A stretch of DNA of 64,000 bases from an uncultured beta proteobacterium (GCA_903873485.1 CAIQOO010000032.1:1-64000), one strand, 5' to 3'; counted from the stretch's first letter, positions 51,872-61,486 are shown. The notes: a model not told the origin generated them from the sequence alone. Made by a program: numbers and translations.

Positions 51872-52366
51872 ATGGAACGTATCACCATTTCAATTGACAC
51901 TGCGCTGGCGCTCGAATTTGACCAACTGATTGCCGTGCGTGGCTACAAAAATCGCTCGGAAGCGGTACGCGACCTGGTGCGCTCGCATCTGGAGGCCGAG
52001 CGTTTGGCGCACCGTCCGGGAGGACATTGCGTGGCCAATCTGTCGTATGTCTATAACCACCACGAACGCGATTTGGCCGAGCGCCTGACCGCCTTGCAGC
52101 ATGACCAGCACGACCTGACGGTGGCCACCCTGCACGCCCATCTGGACCATGACAATTGTCTGGAGAGCGTCATTTTGCGCGGCACCACCACGGCGGTGCG
52201 GACGTTTTCAGATGCCCTGATGGCCCAGCGCGGCGTGCGCCATGGGCAGCTCAATGTGGTGGCAGTGGAGATCGGTGCAGACCATACACACACGCACCAG
52301 CATCCGCATGTGCATGGCCAGGACGAGCCCGCGCACACGCATATTCACCTCAAGCCCAAGACCTGA
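51872..52366 (+). CDS. nikR: Nickel-responsive regulator NikR
   Basis: 164 residues from MERITISIDTALALEFDQL (GGAGAACCTC upstream). Ribbon-helix-helix domain 1-45 (YKNRSEAVRDLVRSHLE). ACT-like nickel domain with the ligand set HHERDL, HAHLDHDNCLESVILRG (His, His, Cys). The C-terminal tail is His-rich (HTHTHQHPHVHGQDEPAHTHIH), longer than in E. coli NikR. It represses nickel uptake when nickel is plentiful. Divergent from the hydrogenase operon and convergent, one base apart, with the nickel transporter genes. Confidence 0.94.
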   Translation: MERITISIDTALALEFDQLIAVRGYKNRSEAVRDLVRSHLEAERLAHRPGGHCVANLSYVYNHHERDLAERLTALQHDQHDLTVATLHAHLDHDNCLESVILRGTTTAVRTFSDALMAQRGVRHGQLNVVAVEIGADHTHTHQHPHVHGQDEPAHTHIHLKPKT

Positions 52367-53104
52367 TTAAACCCGCCGCTGTCTGCCCAGGGGTAGCTCC
52401 AGATGGCAACACGCCAGCAGGTCGGTATCGGCAAAAACGGCATCCGGGGTGCTGTCCGCTTCAATCATTCCTTCGCGCATCACCAGCACGCGGCGGCACA
52501 GGTCTTGCACCAGGTCCAGGTCGTGGGTGGCGATAAGCTGGGTGTGCTCAAACCTGCCCAGCAACTCAATCAGGCGCCGCCGTGCCGCCGGGTCCAGGCC
52601 AGCGCTGGGCTCGTCCATCACCACCACGCCAGGGCGCATGGCCAGCACACCGGCCAGCGCCACGCTGCGCTTTTCGCCGCCTGAGAGGCGATAGGGCGCA
52701 CGCGCCGCCAGGTGACTGGCACCCACCGTGGCCAGTGCCTGGGCAACCCGGGCCTGCACCTCGGCGGCAGGCAAGCCCATGTTGATGGGGCCAAAGGCCA
52801 CGTCTTCTTGCACGGTGGGCATGAAAAGCTGGTCATCGGGATCCTGAAACACCATGCCAACATGGCGGCGCACTTCCACCAGATGCGCGCCGTCCACCGG
52901 CAGACCCTGCACCCGAACCTGACCCGCGCTGGGCAGCAACACGCCATTGAGGTGCAGCAGCAGGGTCGATTTGCCGGCACCATTGCTGCCAATCAAGCCC
53001 ACGGTTTCGCCGGGGTGAATGGAAAAACTCACGCCACGCAAGGCGACTTGCCCATCCGGGTAGCTGTAGTGCAAGGCCTGCACCTCGATTGCGGCGTGAC
53101 TCAC
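52367..53104 (-). CDS. nikO: Nickel/cobalt ECF transporter ATPase
   Basis: 245 residues. ABC ATPase: Walker A GLIGSNGAGKSTLLLHL, Q-loop VGMVFQDPDDQLF, signature LSGGEKRSVALAGVL, Walker B GVVVMDEPSAGLD and switch His in IATHDLDL. CbiO/NikO type, with FQDPDDQLF typical of ECF ATPases. Last gene of the three-gene operon; its start overlaps the stop of the Q gene. Confidence 0.93.
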   Translation of the reverse strand: MSHAAIEVQALHYSYPDGQVALRGVSFSIHPGETVGLIGSNGAGKSTLLLHLNGVLLPSAGQVRVQGLPVDGAHLVEVRRHVGMVFQDPDDQLFMPTVQEDVAFGPINMGLPAAEVQARVAQALATVGASHLAARAPYRLSGGEKRSVALAGVLAMRPGVVVMDEPSAGLDPAARRRLIELLGRFEHTQLIATHDLDLVQDLCRRVLVMREGMIEADSTPDAVFADTDLLACCHLELPLGRQRRV

Positions 53105-53910
53105 CGGACTATTCCCAGCACCAAAACACCCATCAAATGCGCCAGATCAAGCTGGCGCGCCAGCACAAACCCGAGCAGACAGGCCCCCAGAAACAAGGTG
53201 TCGCGGCGCTGCCAGGCCAAACCGGCGCTGCGATGCAACTGACCGTCAAAGCCGCGCGCCAGCATGGCTTGGTGAATGCGCTGGGCGCGTTGCAGGGCAC
53301 GCAGCAGCAGGTGACCGAGCAGCGGACCATACACCGCCAGTGGCAGGGCCCGGCCATTGGCGCGCAGCTCGCGCGCTTGGCTCATGCGCGCCGCCTCATT
53401 GGCCAGAACCCCGGCGTAGCGGTGCAGCAGCAGCAACTGGGTGGTCAACACCTGCGGCAGGCCCAAGCGCCCCAAGCCGGCACACAGCGGGGCAAAGCCG
53501 GTGCTCGCCACCAAAATCAGCCCTGCCGACACGGTCAGGACAAAGCGAATCAGAATGGAGGCAAAAGACAGCCAGCCACCGGTGATGCCGTAACCGGCCA
53601 CTTGCAACACCACTTGCTGGTCGAAGAACGGATTAAGCGCCCCGAGCATCACGGCAAATGGCGCGGCCAGCAACACACTGCGCCCGATCACGCGCTCCGG
53701 GATATTGCCCAGAGCTGCCAGGATCACCGGAAACAAGGCCAGCGGCAACAAGGCTGCCACAGCGTAACGGTCAAACGAGACTACCGTGACGATGAAGCCC
53801 AGGGTGACCAGAATCTTGGCGCGCGCATCCAGCGCAGACAACACGGAGTCCTGTGCCGCCAGCGACTCCAGCGACTGAAAATCACGCAGGGCCTGAGAAA
53901 TGGAACTCAC
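53101..53910 (-). CDS. nikQ: Nickel/cobalt ECF transporter T component
   Basis: 269 residues, CbiQ family. Several membrane segments (KILVTLGFIVTVVSFDRYAVAALLPLALFPVILAAL ...). The coupling-helix motifs have the ARG type (AQRIHQAMLARGF, and LRANGRALPL). It joins the ATPase to the substrate-binding M component. Overlaps both neighbours by four bases. Confidence 0.9.
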   Translation of the reverse strand: MSSISQALRDFQSLESLAAQDSVLSALDARAKILVTLGFIVTVVSFDRYAVAALLPLALFPVILAALGNIPERVIGRSVLLAAPFAVMLGALNPFFDQQVVLQVAGYGITGGWLSFASILIRFVLTVSAGLILVASTGFAPLCAGLGRLGLPQVLTTQLLLLHRYAGVLANEAARMSQARELRANGRALPLAVYGPLLGHLLLRALQRAQRIHQAMLARGFDGQLHRSAGLAWQRRDTLFLGACLLGFVLARQLDLAHLMGVLVLGIVR

Positions 53911-54992
53911 AACGGATCAGGTTTGCGCCGTTTAAGCCAATAGCCCACGCCCATCACCAGGCCCAAGGTCAACAGGCCACCCACAAGACCCGCCAGCGAC
54001 CTACCCGCGTCCACTGCGGGCCAGGCTGGATCAGCTACATTATCAATAGCTACTTGCGCAGTAGTTACGGGGGCTTCAGCCTGTTTTGATGAAAAAACCC
54101 AGGTGTAATCCGGGAACCACGCGGTGCGCTCTTGCCAGCCTGACAGGAGGGTATGCACAGCCGAATCGGCTGCAGTCATTTGGGTGCGGCCTGCGGTACG
54201 TTCAATCGACCACTCCAGCCCGTCGGGTTGGCCCGAAGCAAACCACGAGAAAACACCCGCAGTCACCAGCGAAGCAGCGCCCAGCGCCGCTATCAGGCCT
54301 GCGGGCAAGCGAGCGCGTCCCGATGCTGCCAGCGCTGCCGGGGCAATCATCACAAACAGGTCTGGCCGGGCCTGGCGCACAAACAGCACCAACGCTGCCG
54401 TCGCCAGTCCCTCCACCATGCCGATGGCCAGATGGATCGGCTGCATCAGCATCAGAAAGGTTGCCAGGGGCAAACTGCTGATGCCGGAAAGCTGTGTTTC
54501 AGCGACGACACCGAAAGCACCTGCCTGCAAGCCCAACACCGCAGCCAGCACCGTGACCAACGCGATCCGCTTGCGCGACGGCGACAGGCCAACTCGCTCC
54601 ACCAGCGGCCGATAGATCAGCGGATAGGCCAGATAACAGGTGCACACGCCCAGATTGAAGATATTTGCCCCCAGGGCCAGCAGGCCACCGTCGGCGAAAA
54701 ACAGCGCCTGCACAGCCAATACCGAGGCCAACACGATCAGCGCAGCATGCGGACCGAGCAGAATCGACAGCAGCAGTCCGCCACCCAGGTGCCCGCTGGA
54801 GCCCGTGCCGGGAATGGTGAAGTTGATCATCATGGCGGCAAACACAAAAGCACCAAGCACTCCCATCAGCGGCACCAGATCACTTCGGTCACTTTGCTTG
54901 ACATGGCGTGCAGACCACGCCAGAGCAGCACCAGATGCTAGCCAAAACGAAGCGCCAACAGAAGGAGAAAGCAGTGCATCGGCCATGTGCAT
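53907..54992 (-). CDS. nikMN: Nickel/cobalt ECF transporter S component, NikM-NikN fusion
   Basis: 361 residues. Begins MHMADALLSP, the N-terminal Met-His-x loop that binds Ni2+ in CbiM/NikM. Membrane segments run to about 215, with GSSGHLGGGLLLSILLGPHAAL. A PDGLE domain (NikN part) follows at about 245-290 (FASGQPDGLEWSIERTAG), then a last membrane helix. A copy of the dispersed repeat (54044-54096) lies in frame near the C-terminus, encoding SSKQAEAPVTTAQVAIDN in the linker before the last helix. Nickel is favoured over cobalt by the adjoining nikR and hydrogenase genes. Confidence 0.93.
   Translation of the reverse strand: MHMADALLSPSVGASFWLASGAALAWSARHVKQSDRSDLVPLMGVLGAFVFAAMMINFTIPGTGSSGHLGGGLLLSILLGPHAALIVLASVLAVQALFFADGGLLALGANIFNLGVCTCYLAYPLIYRPLVERVGLSPSRKRIALVTVLAAVLGLQAGAFGVVAETQLSGISSLPLATFLMLMQPIHLAIGMVEGLATAALVLFVRQARPDLFVMIAPAALAASGRARLPAGLIAALGAASLVTAGVFSWFASGQPDGLEWSIERTAGRTQMTAADSAVHTLLSGWQERTAWFPDYTWVFSSKQAEAPVTTAQVAIDNVADPAWPAVDAGRSLAGLVGGLLTLGLVMGVGYWLKRRKPDPL
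54044..54096 (+). repeat. Dispersed repeat, copy 10, inside nikMN
   Basis: ATAGCTACTTGCGCAGTAGT, then TACGGGGGCTTCAGCCTGTTTTGATG. Clearly a family member (compare 40609 and 46258), but here it is part of a coding sequence on the opposite strand. Confidence 0.65.
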
Positions 54993-55016
54993 GATGAAAA
55001 CCTCGTTAAAGAAAAA

Positions 55017-55042
55017 GTATGAAGATTTTTTTTATTGTATGA
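55017..55042 (-). promoter_or_regulatory. Candidate NikR operator upstream of nikMNQO
   Basis: Two GTATGA hexamers on the plus strand (55017-55022 and 55037-55042), 20 bases apart and separated by a T-rich stretch, 25-50 bases before the nikMN start. E. coli NikR binds GTATGA-N16-TCATAC, which is inverted; here the half-sites are direct, so the assignment is weak. Confidence 0.3.
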
Positions 55043-55162
55043 CTTCTGCGGAAAGGGTAAAGATTTCTTACCTGGGCCATGGGCCAGCAAAGTCGGTACA
55101 AACTGGCCTGGTTGGGGTCGATTCTCGCTATCGATGCCATAACTCCGACAGATGCCCACGGT

Positions 55163-56470
55163 CTATGCTCTGCCCGGCGGTGCATCAAGCCAGAGGACAA
55201 GTGTCACAGAAAATCCATGTTGCCCTGGCAAATCACAGTCCAGGACCAATTGGCCATGGTGTGACTTGGCCACCAAGGCTGCCAGTTTGAGCCCCAGCCC
55301 CAAAAACCCTTCATCTACAGGCTGATCCAGACTGATTTTCAAGGCAGCGCAACGTTCTGCTGAAATGCCGGGGCCATCATCGCGCACGGTCAGATATTGC
55401 CGGGACTCCTCGGCGTGGCAAGTTATCCAACAGTTTCTGGCCCCGTAGCGCAGCGCATTGTCAAGCAGGTTGGACAGCGTTGCCGCCAGCAAATTGGGGT
55501 CTGCCATCAGCGCACTGGCCTGACTGACGTGAACCTGCAGGGCATCCACCGGCAAGCGCGACACCAGTTCGGCCAAATTCACATCCTGCAAGTCGGGCTC
55601 GGCACTGCTGCGAAACAAGGCCAGCAAAGAGGTCACCACGCGCTTGAGCCGCCCCATCGCCTCGCGGGTACGTTCTAGCCGTGGCCGGGCTTGCTCCGAG
55701 GCTTCTTTCATGGCAATGGCCAGTTGCACCTCCATACCAGCCAATGGGGTTCGCAGCGCATGGGCGGCGTGGGCAGCAAACGCTTGCTCGCTCGCGGCTC
55801 GCCGGGCCAGTCGGCGCCCCAAATTAACAATGGCTTCGCGGATTTCAACGAATTCCCGTTTGGCCGGCGGCGGCAGATCGGTCTCTGGCAGCATGGGATC
55901 GTAGTTCTTGACCAGGTCTGACAACGCATGGAATGGCTGCATCGCCTTATCGACGCGTCGGCGCACCCACAAGGCGCACACCAGGCCGACCAGCAAGCCG
56001 GTAACGGCAACCGAGATGATGGCTTCGAAGCGTGCCTCCAGTCGCTCCAGACCAGGCTGGCAGACATACAGAAGCTGCTGTGGGTTAGGCAATTGCATGC
56101 CGTAAATGCGCCCGGCATCGACCGAGTCACTGAAGCCTGCCTTGAAATGCGCCAGCACAGCGGTAGCGGGCGCGTCATGCGAGCGCAAAACGACTTGCGC
56201 ATGCTGATCGACAACTTGCCAGATCAGGCGCTCTTTGTGCGCAGGGGCCGGCAGGGCACCACCGCCAGACAGGGGCAAATTCAAACTCTGAAGGGTCAGG
56301 ATGCCATAAAGCACTTCCGCTGACTCCTGCAACGCATCGTCAAGGATGTCTTCCACCTCGTGGTGAATGCCAAACGCCATGGTAATAAACACCGCCGACA
56401 ACCAGGCAGCACAGATCAGGGTCAAGGTTTTGACCAGTTCTTTCTTGAGTGAAGGCAGCGCTTTGCTCAT
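55163..56470 (-). CDS. Two-component sensor histidine kinase (QseC/TctE-like)
   Basis: 435 residues from the ATG overlapping the regulator stop (ATGA); a GTG three codons upstream is possible. Membrane segments about 16-35 and 152-169 enclose a 115-residue periplasmic domain. HAMP-like linker, H box AAHALRTPLAGMEVQ (His about 237), N box LSNLLDNALRYGAR, G1 VRDDGPGISAE and G2 FLGLGLKLAALVAKSHHG. The signal is unknown. It ends about 170 bases from the nickel transporter start, but the neighbour most likely controlled is the RTX protein gene on the other side. Confidence 0.93.
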   Translation of the reverse strand: MSKALPSLKKELVKTLTLICAAWLSAVFITMAFGIHHEVEDILDDALQESAEVLYGILTLQSLNLPLSGGGALPAPAHKERLIWQVVDQHAQVVLRSHDAPATAVLAHFKAGFSDSVDAGRIYGMQLPNPQQLLYVCQPGLERLEARFEAIISVAVTGLLVGLVCALWVRRRVDKAMQPFHALSDLVKNYDPMLPETDLPPPAKREFVEIREAIVNLGRRLARRAASEQAFAAHAAHALRTPLAGMEVQLAIAMKEASEQARPRLERTREAMGRLKRVVTSLLALFRSSAEPDLQDVNLAELVSRLPVDALQVHVSQASALMADPNLLAATLSNLLDNALRYGARNCWITCHAEESRQYLTVRDDGPGISAERCAALKISLDQPVDEGFLGLGLKLAALVAKSHHGQLVLDCDLPGQHGFSVTLVLWLDAPPGRA

Positions 56471-57120
56471 GATCCGCACCGGTAGCCCAAGCCGCGCACG
56501 GTTTGAATGATGTCTGGCCCGAGTTTGCGGCGCAGGTTGAAGATATGCACGTCAAGACTGTTGCTGGCTGCTTCGCCTTCAAACCCCCGGGTCAGGGCAT
56601 CAAGGTCTGACTTCGACACAATCCGGCCAGACCGGCTTAGCAGTGCATCAAGCAGCGACCATTCGCGTGCGGTCAGTTCCACCTTCTGGCCGTCGCGCCA
56701 TATCGATTTGGCGCTGGCATCCACCTCGACTGCGCCCAGACAAACGCGCGTTGCCCCTTTGGCCGACAAGCGGCGCCGCACCGCCCGGATGCGTGCCAAC
56801 AGTTCTTCAGGGTCAAACGGTTTGACCAGATAGTCATCGGCACCACTGTCGAGGCCTTTGATGCGGTCACTGAGCAGATCGCGCGCCGTCAAAATCAGGG
56901 CCGGGGTGGTGTTGCCCTGATCACGCAGCCGCCTGACCCAATCGACCCCCGATCCGTCGGGCAACTGCCAGTCCACCAGCAGCGCGTCATAGGGCTCACT
57001 GATGACGGTTCTGGCATCGACCAGACGGGTAAACCAGTCCACCACATGCGCCTCTGCCATAAGGAAGTCACGCAGGCCTTCGCCCAAGATCAGGTCATCT
57101 TCCAGCAACAAGAACCGCAT
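56467..57120 (-). CDS. OmpR/QseB-family response regulator
   Basis: 217 residues from MRFLLLEDDLILGEGLRDFL (AAGGAAACTTCG upstream). Receiver domain with the acidic EDD, phospho-acceptor Asp in ALLVDWQLPDGSG, Thr in ILTARD and Lys in LVKPFDPEELLAR. Winged-helix DNA-binding domain about 125-217 (LTAREWSLLDALLSRSGRIVSKSDL, NSLDVHIFNLRRKLG, IQTVRGLGYR). First gene of the kinase operon; divergent from the RTX gene with a 247-base gap. Confidence 0.94.
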   Translation of the reverse strand: MRFLLLEDDLILGEGLRDFLMAEAHVVDWFTRLVDARTVISEPYDALLVDWQLPDGSGVDWVRRLRDQGNTTPALILTARDLLSDRIKGLDSGADDYLVKPFDPEELLARIRAVRRRLSAKGATRVCLGAVEVDASAKSIWRDGQKVELTAREWSLLDALLSRSGRIVSKSDLDALTRGFEGEAASNSLDVHIFNLRRKLGPDIIQTVRGLGYRCGS

Positions 57121-57367
57121 TCGAAGTTTCCTTTCAACAGCGCAAAGACGAAGCGCCTTCAAAACAGCCGTGGTGACGGATGGCCACCCCTGCGATTGCA
57201 CCAGTGAATGACACGGCTTGGCAACAGCGAACAAACCGTTACAAAAATAATTGCCATTTTTGAGTCGGCAGGCATTCATCTTCATCTGAACTTAATCAAG
57301 CCAGATTTCAATAGCCCCAAGCGCTTGAATGCCCACTTTTTACAAATGCAACTTTTCAGGAAATTTT

Positions 57368-60300
57368 ATGGCCAACAACATCACCGCAAACAACAGCTCG
57401 CAGACCCTCATCAACGCACTGCTGGCATCCGCCTCCGGCATCACCATCACCAGCAGCAGTTTGACCAGTGCGCCGGGTTCGGCCAATTTGTATGACGGCG
57501 GATTGCAGGGCATTGGTGCTGGCATTTTGTTGACCAGCGGTACCACGCCAGGCACGGTCAATGACTCCACCGGCTTCGGCATTGACAACGGTCTGGCAGG
57601 CAGTGCGGCGCTGGACGCTGTGGTCAACACCGTATTTCAAACCCAGTCGTTCAATGCCACCAGCCTCACTTTTTCGTTTACGGTGGCAGACCTCACCGCC
57701 ACATCGGTCAGCTTTGACCTGGTGTTCGGGTCAGAAGAGTACCCGGAGTGGGTGGATTCGTTTGTGGACGTTGCGGTGGTCATGGTGAATGGCAGCAATG
57801 TTGCCTTGTTCAACCACGACCCCAATCACCCCTTGAGCGTCATCAGCCCCAACTTGGCAGCGGGCTATTTTGTCGACAATGCGAATGGTGCCTTGCCCAC
57901 CCAGTACGACGGTGTGAGTTCCTTGCTCAAGTTTGTGGCACCGATTCATGCCGGTGTCAATACCATCACCATCGCCATCGCCGATACCGGTGACGGCATT
58001 CTTGACAGCGGCGTTTTTGTTTCCAACCTGTCCGCTGGTACCACCCCCGGTTCTGGCGTGGTCAGTGCGCCAAACACTGGTACCAGCGGCAATGACACCC
58101 TGACGGGTACCGTCAAGGCTGAATACTTTGACTTGCAAGCTGGCAACGATACGGTCTATGCCGGTGCCGGCGATGACATCGTGGTAGCCGGTGCTGGCAA
58201 CGATGCCGTCTATGGCGGCAGTGGTGCGGACGCCATTGAGGGTGACGCCGGCGATGACCTGATTGATGGCGGAGCCGACAGTGACACGGCGGTGTATGCC
58301 GGTGGAAAAGCCGATTACGACATCAGCTTTGATGGCATCACGGGTAATTACACGGTGACGGCCAAAGCTGCTGGCGCGTCGGCCATCGACGGCCAGGATA
58401 CGCTGGTGGGCGTCGAGTTTGCCAAATTTGGCGACGGCACGACCTGGTCACTGGACACCACGGGTGTGGTGAGCCAGACTGGCACCGCAGTGGTCGTGCC
58501 CGTTGGCAACCTGCCCGGCTCGGTGTTTCTCAGCGGCGTGGGTGCCCAGGGGCAAACCCTGACCGCCAAGGTGTCTGATGCTGATGGTGTGCTTGCAACG
58601 GGCATCAGCTACGCCTGGCAAGCCACTGATAAGAACCTGGTTGTCACCGACCTGGGTATCACCGGCAGCACCTTTGTGGTGGGTGCGGCGCAAGTTGGTC
58701 AAGACATCACGGTCACGGCTCAATATACCGACCTGGCAGGCCATGCCGAGTCACTGACCAGTGCAGCCAAGGCGATTGCCGCGCCAGGCAACGGCGACTT
58801 TGCCATTACCTTGCTGCAACTGAAAGCACCGATTGGCGCAAGCGTCTCGAACCCCTTGACCACGCTGGTGCAAAACGCGATTGAGCTGGGTGTATCCCCC
58901 AACGAGGCTGGCATCATCATCAAGAGTGCGCTTGGCATTGCACCCACGGTCAACCTGCAACACTATGACTCCTGGGCCGCTTTGCAAGCCGATCCGGTCG
59001 ATGCAGCCGCCCTGGCGGTTGAAAAGAAGCTGGTGCAAGTCGCCGTGATGACTTCGCTGGGCAGCGATGAAACCGGCATGGCCCTGACGCAGGCTATTTT
59101 GCTGGCCGACAGCAATAACGCCACACTGAATCTGACCAATAAAGCGGTGATAGCGAATCTGCTAGGGCTGGATCCGACAAACGCGCTGGTGCATGAGATC
59201 TGGGATCGCAATGACACCATAGGTGCTGCCGCAGACACCGCAGAAATCGACTCCATTTGGCTCGATATGCAGAGCGGACTAAGCGTCAATCTGTCAGACA
59301 GCATTGGCACCTTGAGTGTCCACATCAACCAGGCACCCATCGGCTCAGCCAATGCCACCTTGGCCAGTGGCAACGAAGGCATCGCCTATGTGGTGAGCGC
59401 CAGTGATTTGCTCGCAGGTTTTACCGACCCCGAAGGTAGCGTGTTGCACGTTGCCAATTTGGCGGCAGACCACGGTAGCGTGATGGCTGGTGCCGGCAAC
59501 TTCACCATCACCCCCACTGCGGGTTACAGCGGTCCAATCGAACTGACTTACAGCGTGGCCGATGACCTGGGCCTGACGGCTCCTGCCACGCAATTATTTG
59601 TTGTAACCCCCAATGCAGTGACACCGCCCCCGGTCAACCAAGCCCCCGCAGGCAGCGCCACTGCCGTGCTGGTGGCAGGCAGCGAAGACACCGCCTATAC
59701 CGTGGCCGCCGCCGACCTGCTGGCTGGCTTTACCGATGCGAATGGCGACACTTTGTCGGTGGCCAACCTCGGTGCAGATCATGGCGCGGTGACTGACAAC
59801 GGCGACGGCACGTTCACCATCACGCCCGATGCAGATTATTTCGGCCCGGTCAATCTGAGCTACAACGTGACCGACGGCAACGGCGGCAGCACGGCGGCTA
59901 CGCAAAGCTTCAACGTCTCAGCCGTCAACGACGCGCCAGCGCTGACCGGTACCGCAGCCACTTTGGCCACAGGCACCGAAGACACCGCTTACGCCATTGC
60001 TGCGGCTGACCTGCTGGCAGGCTTTACCGATATCGATGGTGATACGCTAAGCGTGAACAACCTGACCGCCAGCAACGGCACTTTGACTGCCAACGGCACC
60101 GACTGGACCTTCACCCCGAACGCCAACTACAACGGCGCAGTGGCACTAAGCTACAACGTCACCGACGGCAACGGCGGCAGCACGGCGGCCACGCAAAGCT
60201 TCAGCCTTGCAGCCGTCAACGACGCACCGACTGGCAGTGCCACGGCTGCGCTGGTTACAGGCACCGAAGACACGCCTTACACCATCGCAGAAGCCGACCT

Positions 60301-61486
60301 GCTCTCAGGCTTCTCGGATGTCGAAGGTGACGCACTGTCGGTAACCAACCTGACCGCCAATCACGGTGCGCTGACCAATAACGGCAACGGCACCTGGACG
60401 TTCACACCTGCCGCTAACTACGCTGGTGCGGTCACTTTGGGCTACGAGGTAAGCGATGGCACTTCAAGCGTGACGGCCACCCAGAGCTTTAACCTGACAG
60501 CAGTCAATGATGCGCCGCTGGCCGTAGCCGACAGCGCCAGCACAACCGCACTGACACCGGTGTTAATCAATGTGTTGGCCAACGACTCGGACGTGGACAG
60601 CGCGAGTTTGTCCATCAAGGCGGGTAACCTGGTGTTTGATCCGCTGCACGGCACAGCCCAGATCGTTGGCAATCAGATCGAATTCACTTCGGCGAACGGT
60701 TTCACCGGCGTGGCAACGCTAAGCTATGTGGCAACCGACGGGCTGGCTAACAGCGCGGCGGCCAACGTGTCGATCACGGTCAACCCGGCTGCCACGCCGC
60801 CCATCCCTGGCGTGATTCTGGGCACTGCGGGCAATGACAATCTGGTGGGTACCAATGGCAACGACTGGCTGGATGGCGGTGCCGGTGCAGACACCTTGGC
60901 TGGCGGGCTTGGGGACGATACCTATGTGGTGGATAACAAGAGCGACAAAGTGATTGACTTTTCGGGGCAAGGGATCGACACCGTGCGGTCTGGCGTTGAT
61001 TTTGAACTTGGCAAAAACACCGAAAATCTGATCCTGACTGGTTTGGGTGACCTGAACGGTAAAGGCAATGATCTGGCCAACGTGCTGATCGGCAATGCCG
61101 GCAAGAACGAATTCGACGGCGGCAAGGGCAACGACATCCTGATCGGCGGCGGCGGCAAAGACAAGCTTGTGGGCGGTGCTGGCGCGGACATCTTCAAGTT
61201 CCTCAACATCACGGACAGCGTGGTGGGATCCAAACGCGACACCATTGAAGATTTCAAGGTCGGCGTGGATCGAATCGACCTGAGCGCCATTGATGCCGTG
61301 ACAGGCACTGCGGCTAACGAGGCCTTCGTATTGATTTCGACCAACTTTACCCATGAGACCGGTCAGTTGCGGTTTGACACGGCCAAAGGCATTCTTGCAG
61401 GCGATGTCAACGGTGATGGTTTGGCCGACTTCGAGATTGCTTTGGCCGGTGTGAGTCAACTCAGCTTGAATGATTTGATGCTGTGA
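57368..61486 (+). CDS. Large secreted RTX protein with choice-of-anchor-L and cadherin-like repeats
   Basis: 1372 residues from MANNITANNSSQTLINAL (CAGGAAATTTT upstream). About 31-231: choice-of-anchor-L domain (LTSGTTPGTVNDSTGFG, FDLVFGSEEYPEWVDSFVDV). About 239-311: RTX Ca2+ nonapeptides (GGSGADAIEGDAGDDLIDGG). About 654-1046: four cadherin-like repeats of ~96-100 residues (NDAP...EDT.Y.IAAADLLAGF). About 1047-1137: a VCBS/Ig-like domain. About 1150-1277: more RTX repeats. The C-terminal ~95 residues form a type I secretion-like tail ending LSLNDLML. No N-terminal signal peptide. It should leave by a type I exporter, not encoded here, and act in adhesion or as an S-layer/biofilm protein. 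Confidence 0.9.
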   Translation: MANNITANNSSQTLINALLASASGITITSSSLTSAPGSANLYDGGLQGIGAGILLTSGTTPGTVNDSTGFGIDNGLAGSAALDAVVNTVFQTQSFNATSLTFSFTVADLTATSVSFDLVFGSEEYPEWVDSFVDVAVVMVNGSNVALFNHDPNHPLSVISPNLAAGYFVDNANGALPTQYDGVSSLLKFVAPIHAGVNTITIAIADTGDGILDSGVFVSNLSAGTTPGSGVVSAPNTGTSGNDTLTGTVKAEYFDLQAGNDTVYAGAGDDIVVAGAGNDAVYGGSGADAIEGDAGDDLIDGGADSDTAVYAGGKADYDISFDGITGNYTVTAKAAGASAIDGQDTLVGVEFAKFGDGTTWSLDTTGVVSQTGTAVVVPVGNLPGSVFLSGVGAQGQTLTAKVSDADGVLATGISYAWQATDKNLVVTDLGITGSTFVVGAAQVGQDITVTAQYTDLAGHAESLTSAAKAIAAPGNGDFAITLLQLKAPIGASVSNPLTTLVQNAIELGVSPNEAGIIIKSALGIAPTVNLQHYDSWAALQADPVDAAALAVEKKLVQVAVMTSLGSDETGMALTQAILLADSNNATLNLTNKAVIANLLGLDPTNALVHEIWDRNDTIGAAADTAEIDSIWLDMQSGLSVNLSDSIGTLSVHINQAPIGSANATLASGNEGIAYVVSASDLLAGFTDPEGSVLHVANLAADHGSVMAGAGNFTITPTAGYSGPIELTYSVADDLGLTAPATQLFVVTPNAVTPPPVNQAPAGSATAVLVAGSEDTAYTVAAADLLAGFTDANGDTLSVANLGADHGAVTDNGDGTFTITPDADYFGPVNLSYNVTDGNGGSTAATQSFNVSAVNDAPALTGTAATLATGTEDTAYAIAAADLLAGFTDIDGDTLSVNNLTASNGTLTANGTDWTFTPNANYNGAVALSYNVTDGNGGSTAATQSFSLAAVNDAPTGSATAALVTGTEDTPYTIAEADLLSGFSDVEGDALSVTNLTANHGALTNNGNGTWTFTPAANYAGAVTLGYEVSDGTSSVTATQSFNLTAVNDAPLAVADSASTTALTPVLINVLANDSDVDSASLSIKAGNLVFDPLHGTAQIVGNQIEFTSANGFTGVATLSYVATDGLANSAAANVSITVNPAATPPIPGVILGTAGNDNLVGTNGNDWLDGGAGADTLAGGLGDDTYVVDNKSDKVIDFSGQGIDTVRSGVDFELGKNTENLILTGLGDLNGKGNDLANVLIGNAGKNEFDGGKGNDILIGGGGKDKLVGGAGADIFKFLNITDSVVGSKRDTIEDFKVGVDRIDLSAIDAVTGTAANEAFVLISTNFTHETGQLRFDTAKGILAGDVNGDGLADFEIALAGVSQLSLNDLML
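59329..60506 (+). repeat. Four ~290-bp tandem repeats in the RTX gene
   Basis: Units start near 59329, 59635, 59928 and 60219. The third and fourth joints share long near-identical stretches (for example GACGGCAACGGCGGCAGCAC at both about 59872 and 60163). This suggests recent duplication or gene conversion, and unit number could vary. Confidence 0.8.

Noticed and set aside
57368-61486. RTX protein as the substrate of the cohesin-secretin system
   Set aside because: It has no signal peptide and shows Ca2+ nonapeptides and a C-terminal tail of the type I route; distance and strand give no link.
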